Source: Ailurus styani
Taxonomy: Eukaryota; Chordata; Mammalia; Carnivora; Ailuridae
Reading direction: 5' to 3'
Length of the DNA stretch: 64,000 bases
Assembly: GCA_002007465.1 (NCBI GenBank)
Contig: LNAC01001229.1
Location: 37,318 to 101,317, forward strand
Both the position numbers and the translations under genes were made by a program. How positions within the stretch are numbered: position 1 is the stretch's first letter; each line of letters begins with the position of its first letter. The notes below the pieces were generated by a model that had not been told where the DNA came from, did not search any database, and saw nothing but the letters and a program-made list of their open reading frames with translations. Below, in pieces: positions 30,878 to 42,557 of this stretch.

Positions 30878-31435
30878 TTAATTTCCACATATGAATGAAA
30901 TCATATGATAATCGTCTTTCTTTGATTGACTTATTTTGCTTAGCATAATACCCTCTAGTTCCATCCATGTTGCTGCAAATGGTAAGATTTGAATTTTTCG
31001 ATGGCTGCATAATATTCCATTGTATATATGTACCACATCTTCTTTATCTGTCCATCTATTGATGGGCATCTGGGCTCTTTCCACAGTTTGGCTATTGTGA
31101 AAATTGCTGCTATAAATAGTAGGTGCCCCTTCACATGACTACCTTTGTATCTCTGGGGTAAATACCTAGTAGTACAATTACTGGGTCATAGGGTAGCTCT
31201 ATTTTCAACATTTGGAGGAATCTCCATACTTTTTTCCAGAGTGGCTGTATCAGCTTGCATTCCCACCAACAGTGTAAGAGGGTTCCCTTTTCTCCACATC
31301 CTTGCCAACATGTTTTCCTGAGTTGTTAATTTTAGCCATTCTGATGTGTGTGAGGTAGTATTTCATTGTGGTTTTGATTTGTATTTCCCTGATGCCAAGA
31401 ACTGTGGAGCATTTTCTCATGTGTCTCTTGGCCAT
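30878..31435 (-). pseudogene. L1 ORF2 C-terminus, frameshifted
   Basis: 30878-31084 has 'INRWTDKEDVVHIYNGILCS' and 'MELEGIMLSKISQSKKDDYH'; the usual 'YTMEYYSA' tract is altered to 'IYNGILCS'. 31250-31435 has '[20 protein letters not shown]' and the truncated Cys-rich end '[19 protein letters not shown]'. Stops between frames make it non-functional. Confidence 0.85.
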
Positions 31436-31554
31436 TTGGATGGCTTATTTGGGGAAATATCTGTTCATGTACTCTGCCCATTTCTTGACTGGATTATTTG
31501 TTTTTCTAGGTGTTGAGTTTGATAAGTTCTTTATAGATATTGGATACTAGCCCT

Positions 31555-32322
31555 TTATCTGATAAGACATTTGCAAATATCTTCTCCCATTCTGTAGGTT
31601 GTATTTTGGTTTGGTGACTGTTTCCTTTGCTGCACAAAAAGCTTTTTATCTTGAAGTTCCAATAGCTCATTTTTGCTTTTTTTCCCTTTTAGTGATGTGT
31701 CTAGCAAAAATTTTCTGCAGCCAAGTTTGAAGAGGTTGTTGCCCATGTTCTCCTCTAGGATTTTGAGGGATTCCTGTCTCAAGTTTAGTCTTTCATCCAT
31801 TTTGAGTTTATTTTTGTGTATGGTGTAAGGAAATGGTCCAGTTTCATTCTTCCACATGTTGCTGTCTAATTTTCCCAACACCATTTGTTGAAGAGACTGT
31901 CTTTTTTTCCATTGGATATTCTTCCCTGCTTTATTGAAAATTAGTTGACCATAGAGTTGAGTGTCCATTTCTGAGTTCTCTAATGTGTTCCATTGATCTA
32001 TGTGTCTGTTTTTGTGCCAGTACCATACTGTCTTGATGATTACAGCTTTGTAATAGAGCTTGAAGTGCAGAATTGTGATGGCACCAGCTTTGGTTTTCTT
32101 TTTCAACATTCCTATGGTGATTTGAGGTCTTTTCTGGCTCCATACAAATTTTAGGATTATTTGTTTTAGCTCTGTAAAAAATGTTGATGGTGTTTTGATA
32201 GGGATTGCTTTGAATGTGTAGATTTCTCTGGGTAGCATAGACATTTTCACAATATTTGTTCTTCCAATCCATGAACATGGAATGTTTCTCCATTTCTTTG
32301 GGTCTTCCTCAATTTCTTTCAT
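31555..32322 (-). pseudogene. L1 ORF2 post-RT region, longest coding remnant (255 aa)
   Basis: The longest protein-like frame in the window. It holds 'KEIEEDPKKWRNIPCSWIGR', '[20 protein letters not shown]', 'ILKFVWSQKRPQITIGMLKK', '[20 protein letters not shown]', 'HKNKLKMDERLNLRQESLKI' and 'RKQSPNQNTTYRMGEDICKC', i.e. the ORF2p segment between RT and the Cys-rich tail. It begins at an internal methionine and ends before the C-terminus; full ORF2p is about 1,270 residues. An overlapping 120-residue frame (31931-32293) is a shadow of it. Confidence 0.9.
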
Positions 32323-32426
32323 AAGTGTTCTATAGTTTTCAGAATACAGATCCTTTACCTCTTTGGTTAGGTTTATTCCTAGGTATCTTATGTTTTTGGT
32401 ACAGTTATAAATGGGATTTATTCCTT

Positions 32427-32990
32427 AAAAGGAAAGGAATTTTATATTTAAGGTTTCTGGAGTCAAGTGAAGGGTGGAAAAGGAAAACCCCCGAGGTACT
32501 AAGCAGATAGTGCCATGGCAAGATTTACATTTTAGGACCATGTCTTTGGCAATTCTGGGCAGGATGGATTACAGGGGAGAGATGAAAGGACGAATAGTTG
32601 GCAGGCTGTCCTAACATCCTCCATGAAGGATGATGTGGCCCTAGGGAATAGAAAGAGAAAGATCAAGGAAGGCTATGGGGTGAGATGCTTTGGTGGTGTA
32701 TTTTCAGGCTGGGGACTAGTATGTTTGATGTTTGGATTGAATGGATATTTTAAAGTGTAGAAGCAGAGACCAGGCTGGGGCTTTGGGCAGCTTAGGGGCT
32801 CTGGAGACCAAGACATCATTATTGCCTGGTAAGTGGTCTTCTCTTATTCCAAAGGCCTGGTGCCCTCCAGTTCTTTCTCCTCCTATCATCCTTGCTTCCC
32901 TTGACCCACCCTTCCTATTTCTAGAATTATGAGAGCTGACAACAGCCAAGGGTCAGGGGAGAATAAGTGAATTTCCTGCTTGTAAATCAC
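32427..32990. other. Unique-looking DNA
   Basis: No recognised repeat or exon. Confidence 0.35.
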
Positions 32991-33300
32991 TGCAGGAGCA
33001 CAGACTATTCTTCGCAGTTTCACCCTGACCGGCAGCCATTTATCTGGATAATGCATTTATTTATTGCCGCTTGACTGTTTTGCATTGAGATATATGTGCA
33101 AACTTAAAGTGCCAATGATTTGCTTGCAGACATCAAAGGTAGGAAAGGAAAATGCAATCGGGCATATTAGATTATTTGGTATTGAATTCAATGTCTGCTG
33201 TCTCCCATTTTTCTCCATCTCCTGCCTTTTCTACAAATCAATTTACATGACTTTTGCTGGAAATATTCATTGGTATCCAAATCTGTGGGCAAAATCCAGC
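32990..33300. promoter_or_regulatory. Candidate conserved non-coding element
   Basis: Repeat-free, AT-moderate stretch retaining homeodomain/POU-like words ('taatgcatttatttatt', 'ttttgcattgagatat', 'gtgcaaactta', 'tcaatttacatgac', 'attattgccg'). This pattern resembles mammalian conserved non-coding DNA. Compositional impression only. Confidence 0.25.
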
Positions 33301-33960
33301 CATAGTGATCATTCTCCTAGCAGAAGCCAGTGAGATGCCAAGTGGGGTGACTGTGCTGAGCAGCTTTCCTGTCTCTATCCCTCACCCCTACAGCCACAGT
33401 GGAGGAGCACAGGCACATGCACGCATGCACAGACAGGATGAACCAGTCACTGAACTGTGACAAAGTATTAAAAGAATGGGTCACTGATGGCTGGAGGAAA
33501 TCAGGCTTGTCATAAAGCTGCCTGGGCTTGGGGAAATCATAAGTTGGGCTCCAGGTCCTCAGGAGAGATGCAGGGTTGACCATACCTCCACTGGGATGTA
33601 TGAGGCTTAGGGCTAGTGTATGAAGATGCAGCCATGTCTAGCACCGAGGCCCTCCCCTCTCCCATCTTCTTCCTACTGGCAGTATTGGATGTGTCTGGGA
33701 AGGTGGTCATCATCCAGGCAACCTTGCCAGCTGCCTCCTGGGCTCTCCTTCCACTCTGCGGGGCCTCCCACCACCTCTAGGCAGCATCTGCCCTCCTCCA
33801 AGTCCAGCCTCTCAGCCACCTGACCCCTCCCTCTAACCCAAATGATGTCTCTCTTACCCCAGGCTCCATCCAGTCACAGCATCACATTACCACTAATCTT
33901 TTTTTTTTTTTTAAATTGCTTCCATATAAAAGTTTACCTGGTGAGGTAGAATGACATATA
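33301..33960. other. Unique-looking DNA
   Basis: Includes a T-run at 33899-33912. No exon or named repeat. Confidence 0.35.
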
Positions 33961-33961
33961 G

Positions 33962-34300
33962 GTCAAGTCATGGAATACTTAGGCTCTAGCTGGCTTTGTC
34001 TCTACCTGGCTCTATAGTTCCCTGTAAGTCCCTTTGTGGGTCTCAGTTTCCTTATCTGTTAAATGGGATAATTCTTGTTTACTTACTTCACCAGGTTTTA
34101 TAAGCATCACACAAGAGAGCAAATGTGAAATATACTCTAAGTTAGGAACTCGTTGTAAGCAGCGATTGAACATGGGCCCCAGGAGTCCATGGCTTCTGCC
34201 CTATTTGCTGTGTGACTCCAACAAGTTGCTCATGTCACTCATCATGGGATCCCTCCTCTGTGACACTTACTTCAGAGGGTTGTTTTGATGAGGGTGGGAG
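33962..34300 (+). repeat. MIR fossils, plus strand (one clear, one probable)
   Basis: 'ctctagctggctttgtctctac', 'gtgggtctcagtttccttatctgttaaatgggataattc' at 34037-34075, then 'ttataagcatcacacaagagag' make a clear MIR to about 34165. At 34190-34300, 'gcttctgccctatttgctgtgtgactccaacaagttgctc' and 'cagagggttgttttgatgagg' suggest a second MIR or a duplicate portion. Confidence 0.85.
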
Positions 34301-34382
34301 GAACGGGTGCCTGTGACCAGGTAGCCACATGCTTTGCTCAGGCCTGCTACATACTGAGCCCTCATGACTGTAAGAATTACTA

Positions 34383-34667
34383 GTCACATTTTATTTTATT
34401 TTATTTTATTATTTTATTTTATTTTATTTTATTTTATATTTTTAAAGATTTTATTTATGTATTTTAGGGAGAAAGAGAGGAAGAGAGAGTGAGAGAGTGG
34501 GGGCAGGGAAAAAGGGAGAGAGAGAATCTTGAGCAGACTCCACACTGAGCAGACTCCACACTGAGCATGGAACCTGATGCAGGGCTAGATCCAAGGATCC
34601 TGAGATCATGACCTAAGTGGAAACCAAGAGTCAGATGCTTAACTGACTGAACCACTCAGGTGCCCCA
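34383..34667 (-). mobile_element. Can-SINE with expanded (TTTTA)n tail, minus strand
   Basis: Reversed SINE body (34440-34666) ending 'accactcaggtgcccc', preceded on the left by a 49-base (TTTTA)n tract (34388-34436). The 8-base duplication 'aattacta' at 34375-34382 and 34668-34675 encloses the pentanucleotide tract, so that tract is part of the inserted tail. The body carries an internal tandem copy of 'gagcagactccacact' near 34530-34565. Older subfamily. Confidence 0.92.
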
Positions 34668-34675
34668 AATTACTA

Positions 34676-35000
34676 TTTATTTTTAAGAAAACATTAAAAT
34701 ATGTGCAAGTTGGGTGATTGAGAAAATGTGATTACTTTGTGAATCAGGAAGAATTTAGAAAAGCTGGGATCTTGAGGAGAAAAGGGACCTATCTTCCATG
34801 TGGAATTTCTTGTCCTACTTTAGGGTAAAATGAGTAAGGAGCATGAAGGAGGTGGGGGAGAGTCTCAGAACCAGCTGCCAGGAACCTGGTGCTTTGTGGA
34901 CCTGTGGCTTCTTCTCGATGCTCCTCTGTCTGTCTGTCCTCTGGCTTCCCATGTCCTGAGACTCTGGTGTGACCTGAGAGGGCAGGTGGCCATGCAGAGC
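34676..35000. other. Unique-looking DNA
   Basis: No recognised feature. Confidence 0.35.
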
Positions 35001-35015
35001 CCTGTGATCCCTCTT

Positions 35016-35223
35016 TTTTTTTTTTTTTAAAGATTTTTATTTATTTATTTGACACAGAGAGAGAGATTACAAGTAGGCAGAGAGGCAGGCAGAGAGACAG
35101 GGAGAGGAGGAAGCAGGCTCCCTGCTGAGCAGAGAGCCCGATGCGGGCCTCGATCCCAGGACGCTGAGATCATGACCTGAGCCGAAAGCAGAGGCTTTAA
35201 CCCACTGAGCCACCCAGGCGCCC
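35016..35223 (-). mobile_element. Can-SINE, young, minus strand
   Basis: Very well preserved: T-tail, 'aaagatttttatttatttattt', 'gattacaagtaggcagagaggcagg', 'gagcagagagcccgatgcgggcctcgatccc', 'gagccacccaggcgcccc'. Target duplication 'cctgtgatccctctt' is identical over 15 bases at 35001-35015 and 35224-35238. CpGs in the head ('aggcgcc', 'gatgcggg') survive, which suggests a recent insertion. Confidence 0.98.
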
Positions 35224-35238
35224 CCTGTGATCCCTCTT

Positions 35239-38200
35239 GCTCTTCCTGGGAGCCGAGCTCCGTGAGTACTCCCCCCATGACAGCCAGGGCTGTGCTCTGG
35301 TGCTCTGCCTGTCCCTTGTCACCCACCTCAGACTCCCCTGCCTGTCCTTCCCTGTTGCCTGCAGGAAGCTGGTCTAATGAGGTACACTTGGCAGCCTGCT
35401 GGGGTGGGCAAAAGTGCTCTGTCAGCATTTCTTCAGCTTCTCATAAATTCACAGAAAAACTCCCCGCAGACAAAAGCTTGGCATGGAGGTTCTCTGTTCA
35501 GAAAGGTGTTTCCTCTTAAAGTTAGAGTGCGAATCAGTTTCCAGGGCTGTCCCCACCCCATGGTTTCCTTTTGGGAAACTATGTGGAGGGGCCGAGGAAG
35601 GAAGAGGGCAGGAAAACCACTTGAAAATTTCAGGCTTGCCTCCCCCAACCCTTGTCCCTTCCTCCCACTCCGCCGCTCCCTTTTTCCTCTGCCCTCCCCC
35701 TCACTCCCACTTACAGGGTTTGTGGCTGCCCTGGGGCTAATTTTTAAAAACCTTGAAATTCCACCATCACACTCTTCCACCAGAGCAGAGCATGGTATTT
35801 TGTTGGTGCAAAGTGTTTCAGTCCCTGCAATGGCACACCCAACCCTGGTGGCTTCTTTACACATTGCCACTGGGTTCTGGTGGGTTGGGGTTTCTGGAGC
35901 CACGTGGACTTGGATTATGTTTCCAGATCATCCTCTTAGTAGACCAGGGACATGGGGATTTTCACATCCGCATACACAAAATTGCCCAGCACACAGTTGG
36001 CGCCCAGTAAAGACACGGTATCACACTGATCTGTGTGTATCTTTGAGGCTTCTCTAGGGTGCATGCATGCATCCTTCTGGGCATCAGCACACAGCTGCTA
36101 TGGGATGGTCTATCACGTCTGAAATAGCGTCAGAAGCATGAATGTCCAGACACTGGGTGAAGATAGATGTTATTCTGTACCCACTGCTACAGGAGAAGAG
36201 CTGAGCTCTCTTCTGATGGGAGCAGAGGTGTGTGGGCTTTCAGAGGGAGAGGGAAGGTCTGGGGGCTTGAACAGAGCCAAGCAAGTGGAACATTCCAGAA
36301 AGCTGGTGAGAGGGTTGCTCAGTGTTGATGCTGTGCCTGCTGACTGGCACCTCCTACTCAGACTACTACCCTCCCACCAAGACTGGGACCAGGGTCCCTG
36401 TCCTTGATGATGACATTTCAGAGGATTGGCCCCCAAGTCTTTGAGAAAGATACTTCGGAGTGGAAGGAAAGGCAGAGGAAGGACTTACAATTGTACATTT
36501 TCTAGACAAACTGCTTTATTTGGGGCCTTTAAGGGCCTGTAGTCAGGTGTTGGCTGAAGCAAATGGCAAATTCTTTGGATAGCCTTAGCTTTCTTCGTCA
36601 GGCCCTTGAAGGGGCTCAGGGTATCCCAGGGATATGGCCTGAGGCTGCCAGAATCCATGTTAGAGTTATTCAAATCCCTTAGTAAGTGTGTGGGTGGCTG
36701 GAGGAAATTGTTTATGTTGAAAGTGGCAGTTTTATAGGCTGAGGTTGAGGCCTAGTGGAAGGGGGCCCAGAAGGATTTTGACTAGGTTTTGATCACGACC
36801 AAGCATCACGGCCAGCAGGAAGTCCTCCTGTCTCATGGAGGAGCAGGCTGAGGCTGAGGGAGACCTGCCACGGTGAGCAAGACAGGGTCCAGGTTATTGT
36901 CACCATGCCAGACCCATGCCAGGTTTACCCCTCTGGATGGAAACAGGTGTGGTGATTGATTTGACACTCAAAGGAGGGGGGAATGAGCGTCTGTCCCATG
37001 AGGCCCAGAGCTGCTCAGAACAAGGCCCTGAGCCCCAGAGTGCTAAGAAGGGCCCTTTGGTTTCTTGTTTCTTCTCTGGGTGGGTTTGTTTTCCTCAAAA
37101 TGGATAGAAGGCAGTGAAGGGGCCCCTCTTCTTCACAAGGAGGCTCTGTGCTCACAGAAGCTTCCTCCTGCAGAGGCTTGGTATGGGGGTGCCAGTGAGT
37201 GTGGGAGGGGCAGGGCATGGGACATCCCGCATCCTGCACTGGGTGGTCCCCTTACAGGTTGGTTCAGGGGCACATGCTGGAGTTCTCCCCAAGTCCATCT
37301 CAACCTCCCGAGGGCTGGGCTATGGTGTTCTCTATGTGGTTGGGGCTGTCCCACTTCACCAGTGAGCTGATCACCATGGAGCTGGCCTGAAGCACCTCAT
37401 TTTGGATGAAGAATGTGGGCTGCACCTAGCACCAGTATGCCAGTGGTGGGGGGTGTCTCCCTGACTTCTCTGGCAGTCAGCTCTTTATGATGGGTCCTAC
37501 TATAACTGGGCCCCAAGCATGAGCCTTTGGGAAGCTCTGTGACGGTGAGGGGTGCAGGGTCCTCCCTGTGTCTGAGTCCCTGTGTCCCACTCTCAATCTG
37601 AGAAGCTGCTCTCCTAGGCTCTGCTCATGTTACAGCACCTCCAAACAGCTGAGGCATCGAGCATGGGGTCAGATGTGTATCCTGGAGGGAGGCTGCCCCT
37701 GATGGGAGGGGTTAGGATGGCGAGGTGAAAGGGTGGCAGTGGGCACATGGGGGTGCTGGCTGATATGGAGACTGTGTTTGGAAGGGGCCAATTCAGAGGG
37801 GGAAGAGTGGGGTCCCATCCACATGAGGTAGATGCTGCAGAGCAGAGAATGGCTGGGGGACCAGGACAGAAGAGTCAGTGCTGGGGGAAGGACCCTCAGA
37901 GGCTGGACCCCTGGGCTGGGCCAAGGTGACCTCGGACTGTCACCAGGCTACAGCCCTAGGTCAGGTTCTCAAAAGTTGGCCAAACTGGAGGGAGATTAAG
38001 AACATCATGTCTCAGTTAACAGGAGAGCCCAGCTGGATCAGGAAGCAGGTGGTTTAGGACGTTGGATTTCCTGATTAGTGGGTGTCTGAAACTGTCTCAT
38101 ACTCCCCTTGTTGGAGGAGTCTCTCTGGTGCCTGAACCCTTCCCTGCTCCAGGTCCACTGAGGGGAAGCTCTTGGGACTCCAGGGACTTTATGAATGAAC

Positions 38201-38609
38201 CTGGTGTCCTCTGTTTGGGCTGGTGGACACAGGAGGACAAGGTGGGATCAGACTCATGCCCGGGACCCTGAGTGGAATTTTATCACTTATTACATCTTCC
38301 GGATGTACTACATCTTTTGGATCTTTTGGGGAGCTGACTTCCCAGGGTAAGGGGAGGGAGAACTGCTTTTGTTAGTTTTCCTTTATTCCGGCTGCTGGGA
38401 TGCAGCATAGCCAGGCATCCCAGGCCCTTGTCCTTGAGCTCCCACTCTGAGGCATGGGCTCCCAGCCTCCCAGGATGAACTCCACAGTGACCAGGTTCTC
38501 AAGTGTAAGAAAGGAGCAGTGCCAAGCAGGCTATCCACAGGATATGCTCATGTCTGGATTGAACTCTCCATAGACTGGAGGTTTACTCAAGCTCATAGAT
38601 GAGTGTGAT
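35239..38609. other. GC-richer unique DNA, no recognised gene
   Basis: No L1, SINE or clear MIR over 3.3 kb. Overlapping frames of 226 residues (35377-36057, plus) and 156 residues (35433-35903, minus) are the longest non-L1 frames here, but they run antisense to each other in CT-rich DNA, have no domain, and lack convincing splice or start context. A real exon could hide here; I cannot show one. Confidence 0.4.
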
Positions 38610-38695
38610 GGGAAGTCACTCATTTCCAGATGTCTGCATCAGAACCCCCTGAAGCATTGTTTAAAACACAGACCTAGGGACCCATTCCTAACCTG
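38610..38695 (+). repeat. MER5A-like DNA transposon fragment
   Basis: 'gtctgcatcagaaccccctgaagcattgtttaaaacacagaccta' at 38632-38676 follows the MER5A block 'gcatcagaatcacctggagggcttgttaaaacacagat'. Confidence 0.7.
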
Positions 38696-39999
38696 CTGAA
38701 CAGCACCTTCTTATACCCAGGAGCCTGCATGAAATCAAGTGGCCTTCAGGCTTGGGGGCTGGGATTAGCAGGTGGGTGGCAGATTTCTTCTCAGACCTGA
38801 GTCTGATGCTGGCCTGGATTGGCCACTGGGCAGTATGGCCACTGGGCCTCAGAATGTTCAACCTTGAACCTAGCCCAGCACATAGAGGGACCCCTTTCTG
38901 GGGTGCTGGGGGCATGCTCAGAATTCAGGGAAACAGCCTCTTTCCTGCAATGTTTCTCCAGTGGGTTCTGCCTGCTCCTAGGTCTGTCCAAACGTGCATT
39001 AGTCTGTCTGTCTTTGTTTCTTTCTATGTTTCTTAAAACATCATTCATTTTAAGAGGAAGCTATTTTGCCTTCAACATCTGGGCCATTATTATTGTGTGT
39101 ATATGTGTTTTCCATAGGATTCAGGAAGGAAACCCCTCTTTACTTTCCTAAATTGCAGTATCCTGGGGACCTTTAGTTCATAACTGGATTGGGCAGGGGG
39201 CCCAGTGTCTGCACATGGCTGGCTGGGGAGACAGTTTCCTGGGGCCCACCTGAGAGGATCACTTTCTAGCATCCTGATTTCCTTTCTCTCATTCCAGGGC
39301 CAAGGGCACAGCCTCTACTCCCAGATCCATGCTGGATGACCTTGGACTTTCCTTTCTCTGGGCCTCAGTTTCCCCTGGTATGGAATGCAAGTCTGGCTGT
39401 GCTTGCTGTCGTGTTGGATGATGGGGTCACACTGAGGCTCCCATGTCCTCTTTGGGAGCTCAGCTTACCCTCTGGCCTGCGAGGCTTGAAGTCCCAGGAG
39501 CTGTGTTTCCTTCTAGAAGGGACTTCAGGATGAAGGTTGTGGCCAGTCTTCAATTACACAGCAGTCCTGGCCTCAGTTTCCCTGGCCACAGACAGGAAGT
39601 TGGCCTGAGCATGGACGGGCCAAAAGCTCTGGGAGGAGCACAGCCACCAGCTGCCCTGGAGCTTCCTCACTGTCCACGTGAGATGGCTTCCCACACCTGG
39701 CTAAGGGAGACAGACCACCAGGGTGGGGGCTGGGGATTACTGGCTACCCACCTCAGTCACTGGCCACTTCCAATTTCCCTGCACACACTTGGGATGACAA
39801 AGCATTTCCTGGGGCGGGGTTGGGGGATGTTTATTCTTGTGCCCCTAGATATCAGGGTCTAGGTCAGAGCCAAGCTTCCTCCTTCCCTCCCTCTTCTTGG
39901 TAGAAAGGCTTTTGTGTTTGGGCTGTGATCTTCTTACAAAATATGCCGCTTGGGTCCTACCCTCTCTGGCCCAGCCTGGAGGGAGGCAGGGCGGTGAGG
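38696..39999. other. Unique-looking DNA with a short MIR core
   Basis: 39328-39385 ('tggatgaccttggactttcctttctctgggcctcagtttcccc') is a MIR core, plus strand. The remainder is unassigned. Confidence 0.45.
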
Positions 40000-40085
40000 T
40001 TGAAAGGGCACAGCTCTTGGGAGAGAGCTGACCCGGATTTGAACCCAACTCATAGCTGTCACTCCCCAGGGCTGGGAGTTTGCAT
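40000..40085 (+). repeat. MIR fragment, plus strand
   Basis: 'aagggcacagctcttggg', 'acccggatttgaacccaactcatagctgtcactcc': the tRNA-related half of MIR. Confidence 0.75.
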
Positions 40086-40959
40086 GTTTTGCTCACTTGA
40101 GTGCCCCCAGCTCCTAGGCCATGTGGTGGGGTTGCATGTATATACTTGCTAAATCCATGAACAGATCCATGTAAGATATTGGTATGAAAGCATATATTGT
40201 TAAGAAACAAAAAACAAGATAACCTGCCAGGGCCTCTTCCCCAGGCTTCCAACCAGCCAGCTCTGCTTCACTCTGTATTTGTATATTGATATTTTGACTT
40301 TTGGGACTTAAATCCAGGCAGACAGACGCCTCCTGAGGCGGGAGCTCAGGAAGTGTGTGGGGCTCCTTTCCGCCTCACTGATAGAAAGTCCCTCCTGCTG
40401 TAGCTGGCCTGACTGCATTCCTTCTCCCGTGGGGTCTGGCATCACTTGCTCCCTGATTTCAGGAGCCCCATTGGTGGGGGCAGGGGCGGGGGTGGGGAGG
40501 GGCATCAGCCTGGGCAGGATGCTGTGCACAGCAGCTGGGCCTGTGCCCTGTATATGGGGAAAGCCTAGTGAATGCCATGTGTGGGCCTCCCTGCTGACAT
40601 AACCTTTTGCATTGCCTTGTGTCCCTGGTCTTGTCAGTGTTATCTTCTGGTGCTCTGCCCCCCTACCTCCATACCACCCCCCCAACTCCTCCTAAGTCAC
40701 TTCTGTTTCCCACTCTGGCTCCTTGTTTTCTGGAAGCTGTGAGTTTGGGGCACACACAACCCCACTTCCGTTAGAAACCCCTTCCATGGATGCTTACTTG
40801 AGCCCAGATAGTGACACTTGGTAGTTCAGATCCAGGCCACAGATACGGCTTTTCATTCCTGCTAACAAAAGGGGACAATCTTGCCTCTTCCAGCTTCTTC
40901 TAGAAGCTGCCAGCATTCCTTGGCTCCAGCCCACATCACTCCAGTGTCTGCTTTTGACT
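40086..40959. other. Unique-looking DNA
   Basis: GC-rich stretch near 40470-40500. No CpG island: CpG is sparse. Confidence 0.35.
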
Positions 40960-41190
40960 TCACAGAGCCTCTTCTACATGTGACTCTCCTGCCTCCTTCC
41001 CACAGGGACCCTTGTGATTGTATTTAGGGTTTACCTGGATGATCCAGGAGAGTCTTCCCATATCAAGGGCCTTAATTTAACCACATCTGTAGTCTCTTTT
41101 GTCAAAAAAGGTGACATTCACAGCTTCCAGGGATCAGGGCATGGACACCTTGGGGAGGGATTATTTAGTCTGCCACAACTTTATAATTTT
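40960..41190 (-). mobile_element. MaLR-type LTR fragment, minus strand
   Basis: 'gtttacctggatgatccaggagagtcttcccatatcaagggccttaatttaaccacatctg' at 41029-41089, then 'ggtgacattcacagcttccagggatcagggcatggacacctt' and 'ttagtctgccaca', is the reversed MLT1-type LTR layout. Confidence 0.75.
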
Positions 41191-41224
41191 CAAAATGCCT
41201 TGCGCGTTGAGACAGTGGAGTAGA

Positions 41225-41335
41225 AAGAATTCTGTAGCTGGGATTCAGACAGACTGGCTGTAATTGTGGCTCTCCCACATGGGTGGCCCGGGACAAGACC
41301 TCACCTCTCTGGGCCTCAGCAACCTGGCCTGGATT
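41225..41335 (+). repeat. MIR fragment, plus strand
   Basis: 'gggattcagacagactggctgtaattgtggctctcccac', then 'gacctcacctctctgggcctcagcaacc': MIR order, diverged core. Confidence 0.65.
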
Positions 41336-42214
41336 TCAGTGTTCCTAAGTTCCTTCAGCACAGGCACTGTCTCTGTACATTCAACAACTGAGTGTCTGCA
41401 TTAGAGAATGGAAAAAAAGAAGCGTTGAATTGAGGAATCATAAAATGAGGTACCAAATGGTGTTTGAGCCTTTATTTCTCAGCCAAGGGTCAGTCTCTGC
41501 TAATTTATCCTGGTATTGATTCCATAAGTCTGAAGACTGAGCTCTCTTGCTCTCTACTGTTTAAAAATGTTTGCTAGGCACTGCCAAGTGACTTGCAATG
41601 TGCTGCAGTTTGGGCTCCAGGAAGCCGGAAGTTTTCGCCAGGCTAACTTGAAGTGCAGATTAGTTTAGGAGGATTTGGGCCAGCCCTGAGTAAGGCGGGT
41701 CAGGACATAGGACAGGGCAGAGGACCCAGCTGAGCTTCACTGACTCAGCTGGCCCCACAGAGCACTGGGGTGGCCATGAGAGTGCAATGGGGTTGGGACA
41801 AGGGATGGGAGCAGGTGTGTATGCCAGTGTGTCCAACAGTCGTGGATGTGGCCATCTGGGACAAGGGTGTGGCCCTAGGCAGTTCCCAGGGGCTGCACTT
41901 TCAGTGGCTGGGGGGATGAAGCCTTCATTCCTGAAGGAGGAACCAAGTAGTAAAACATTACCTCTCAAATCACCTGCTTTTTTTCTTTCCTTCTTGCCTC
42001 CACACCTTTGCACAAGGTGGGCCCCATTCCCAATATCGTTCCCTTAGGTCCAGTTCCTTTAGATCCCTAGAATTCTACGTGGTATGCTCAGCTCAGCTCA
42101 GGGAGCCTAACTCCATGGGCCTCCCACCACCTCACACCTGAAGCTGCTGCTTTTGCTTCTGTTCTTGCTTCTGAAGCTCTTGTCAAATTGCAGGAGTATA
42201 TGCTTATGGGTCTA
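41336..42214. other. Unique-looking DNA
   Basis: No recognised repeat or exon. Confidence 0.35.
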
Positions 42215-42557
42215 GGTTATGGTCTGGATGTGTGTGTACCTGCACCCCCAAATTCATGTTGAAATCTGAACCCCCGAAGGTGATGGTAGTAGTAGATGGA
42301 CCTCTGGGAGGTGCTCAGGTTATGAGGGTGGAGCACTCAAGAGTGGGATTAATACTCTTATAAAGGACCGCAAGAAGCTCCCTTGCTCCTTTTCACTATG
42401 TGAGGATGGATATTAACACTCTGTGGCCTGTATGAAATCCTCACCTGACCATGCTGGCACCCTGACCTCCAGCCTCCAGAACGGTGAGCAATTTCTACTC
42501 TTCATAAGCCAGTGGTCTGTGGTATTTTGTTGTAGCAGCCCAAACAGACTAAGATAG
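42215..42557 (+). mobile_element. MaLR LTR (MLT1/MST-like), near complete, plus strand
   Basis: Starts 'ggttatggtctggatgtgtgtg', then 'ttcatgttgaaatctgaaccc', 'gggaggtgctcaggttatgagggtggagc', 'cagcctccagaacggtgagcaatttc' and 'gtggtattttgttgtagcagcccaaacagactaagatag'. All blocks are in order. It looks like a solo LTR. Confidence 0.92.

Larger units (their letters stand above)
30611..32426 (-). mobile_element. L1, 5'-truncated, minus strand
   Basis: Minus-strand L1: 3'UTR at the left (with a duplicated 19-base unit at 30621-30658), ORF2 C-terminus from about 30878, and ORF2 post-RT region to about 32426. RT and endonuclease domains, ORF1 and 5'UTR are missing. Relatively young by its look. It has frameshifts, so coding is broken into the frames 30878-31084, 31250-31435 and 31555-32322. 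I could not find convincing target duplications. Confidence 0.92.

Noticed and set aside
35377..36057. 226-residue plus-strand frame, longest outside L1
   Set aside because: Low-complexity CT-rich DNA, overlapped by a 156-residue antisense frame, no domain, and no defensible exon structure. Most likely chance.
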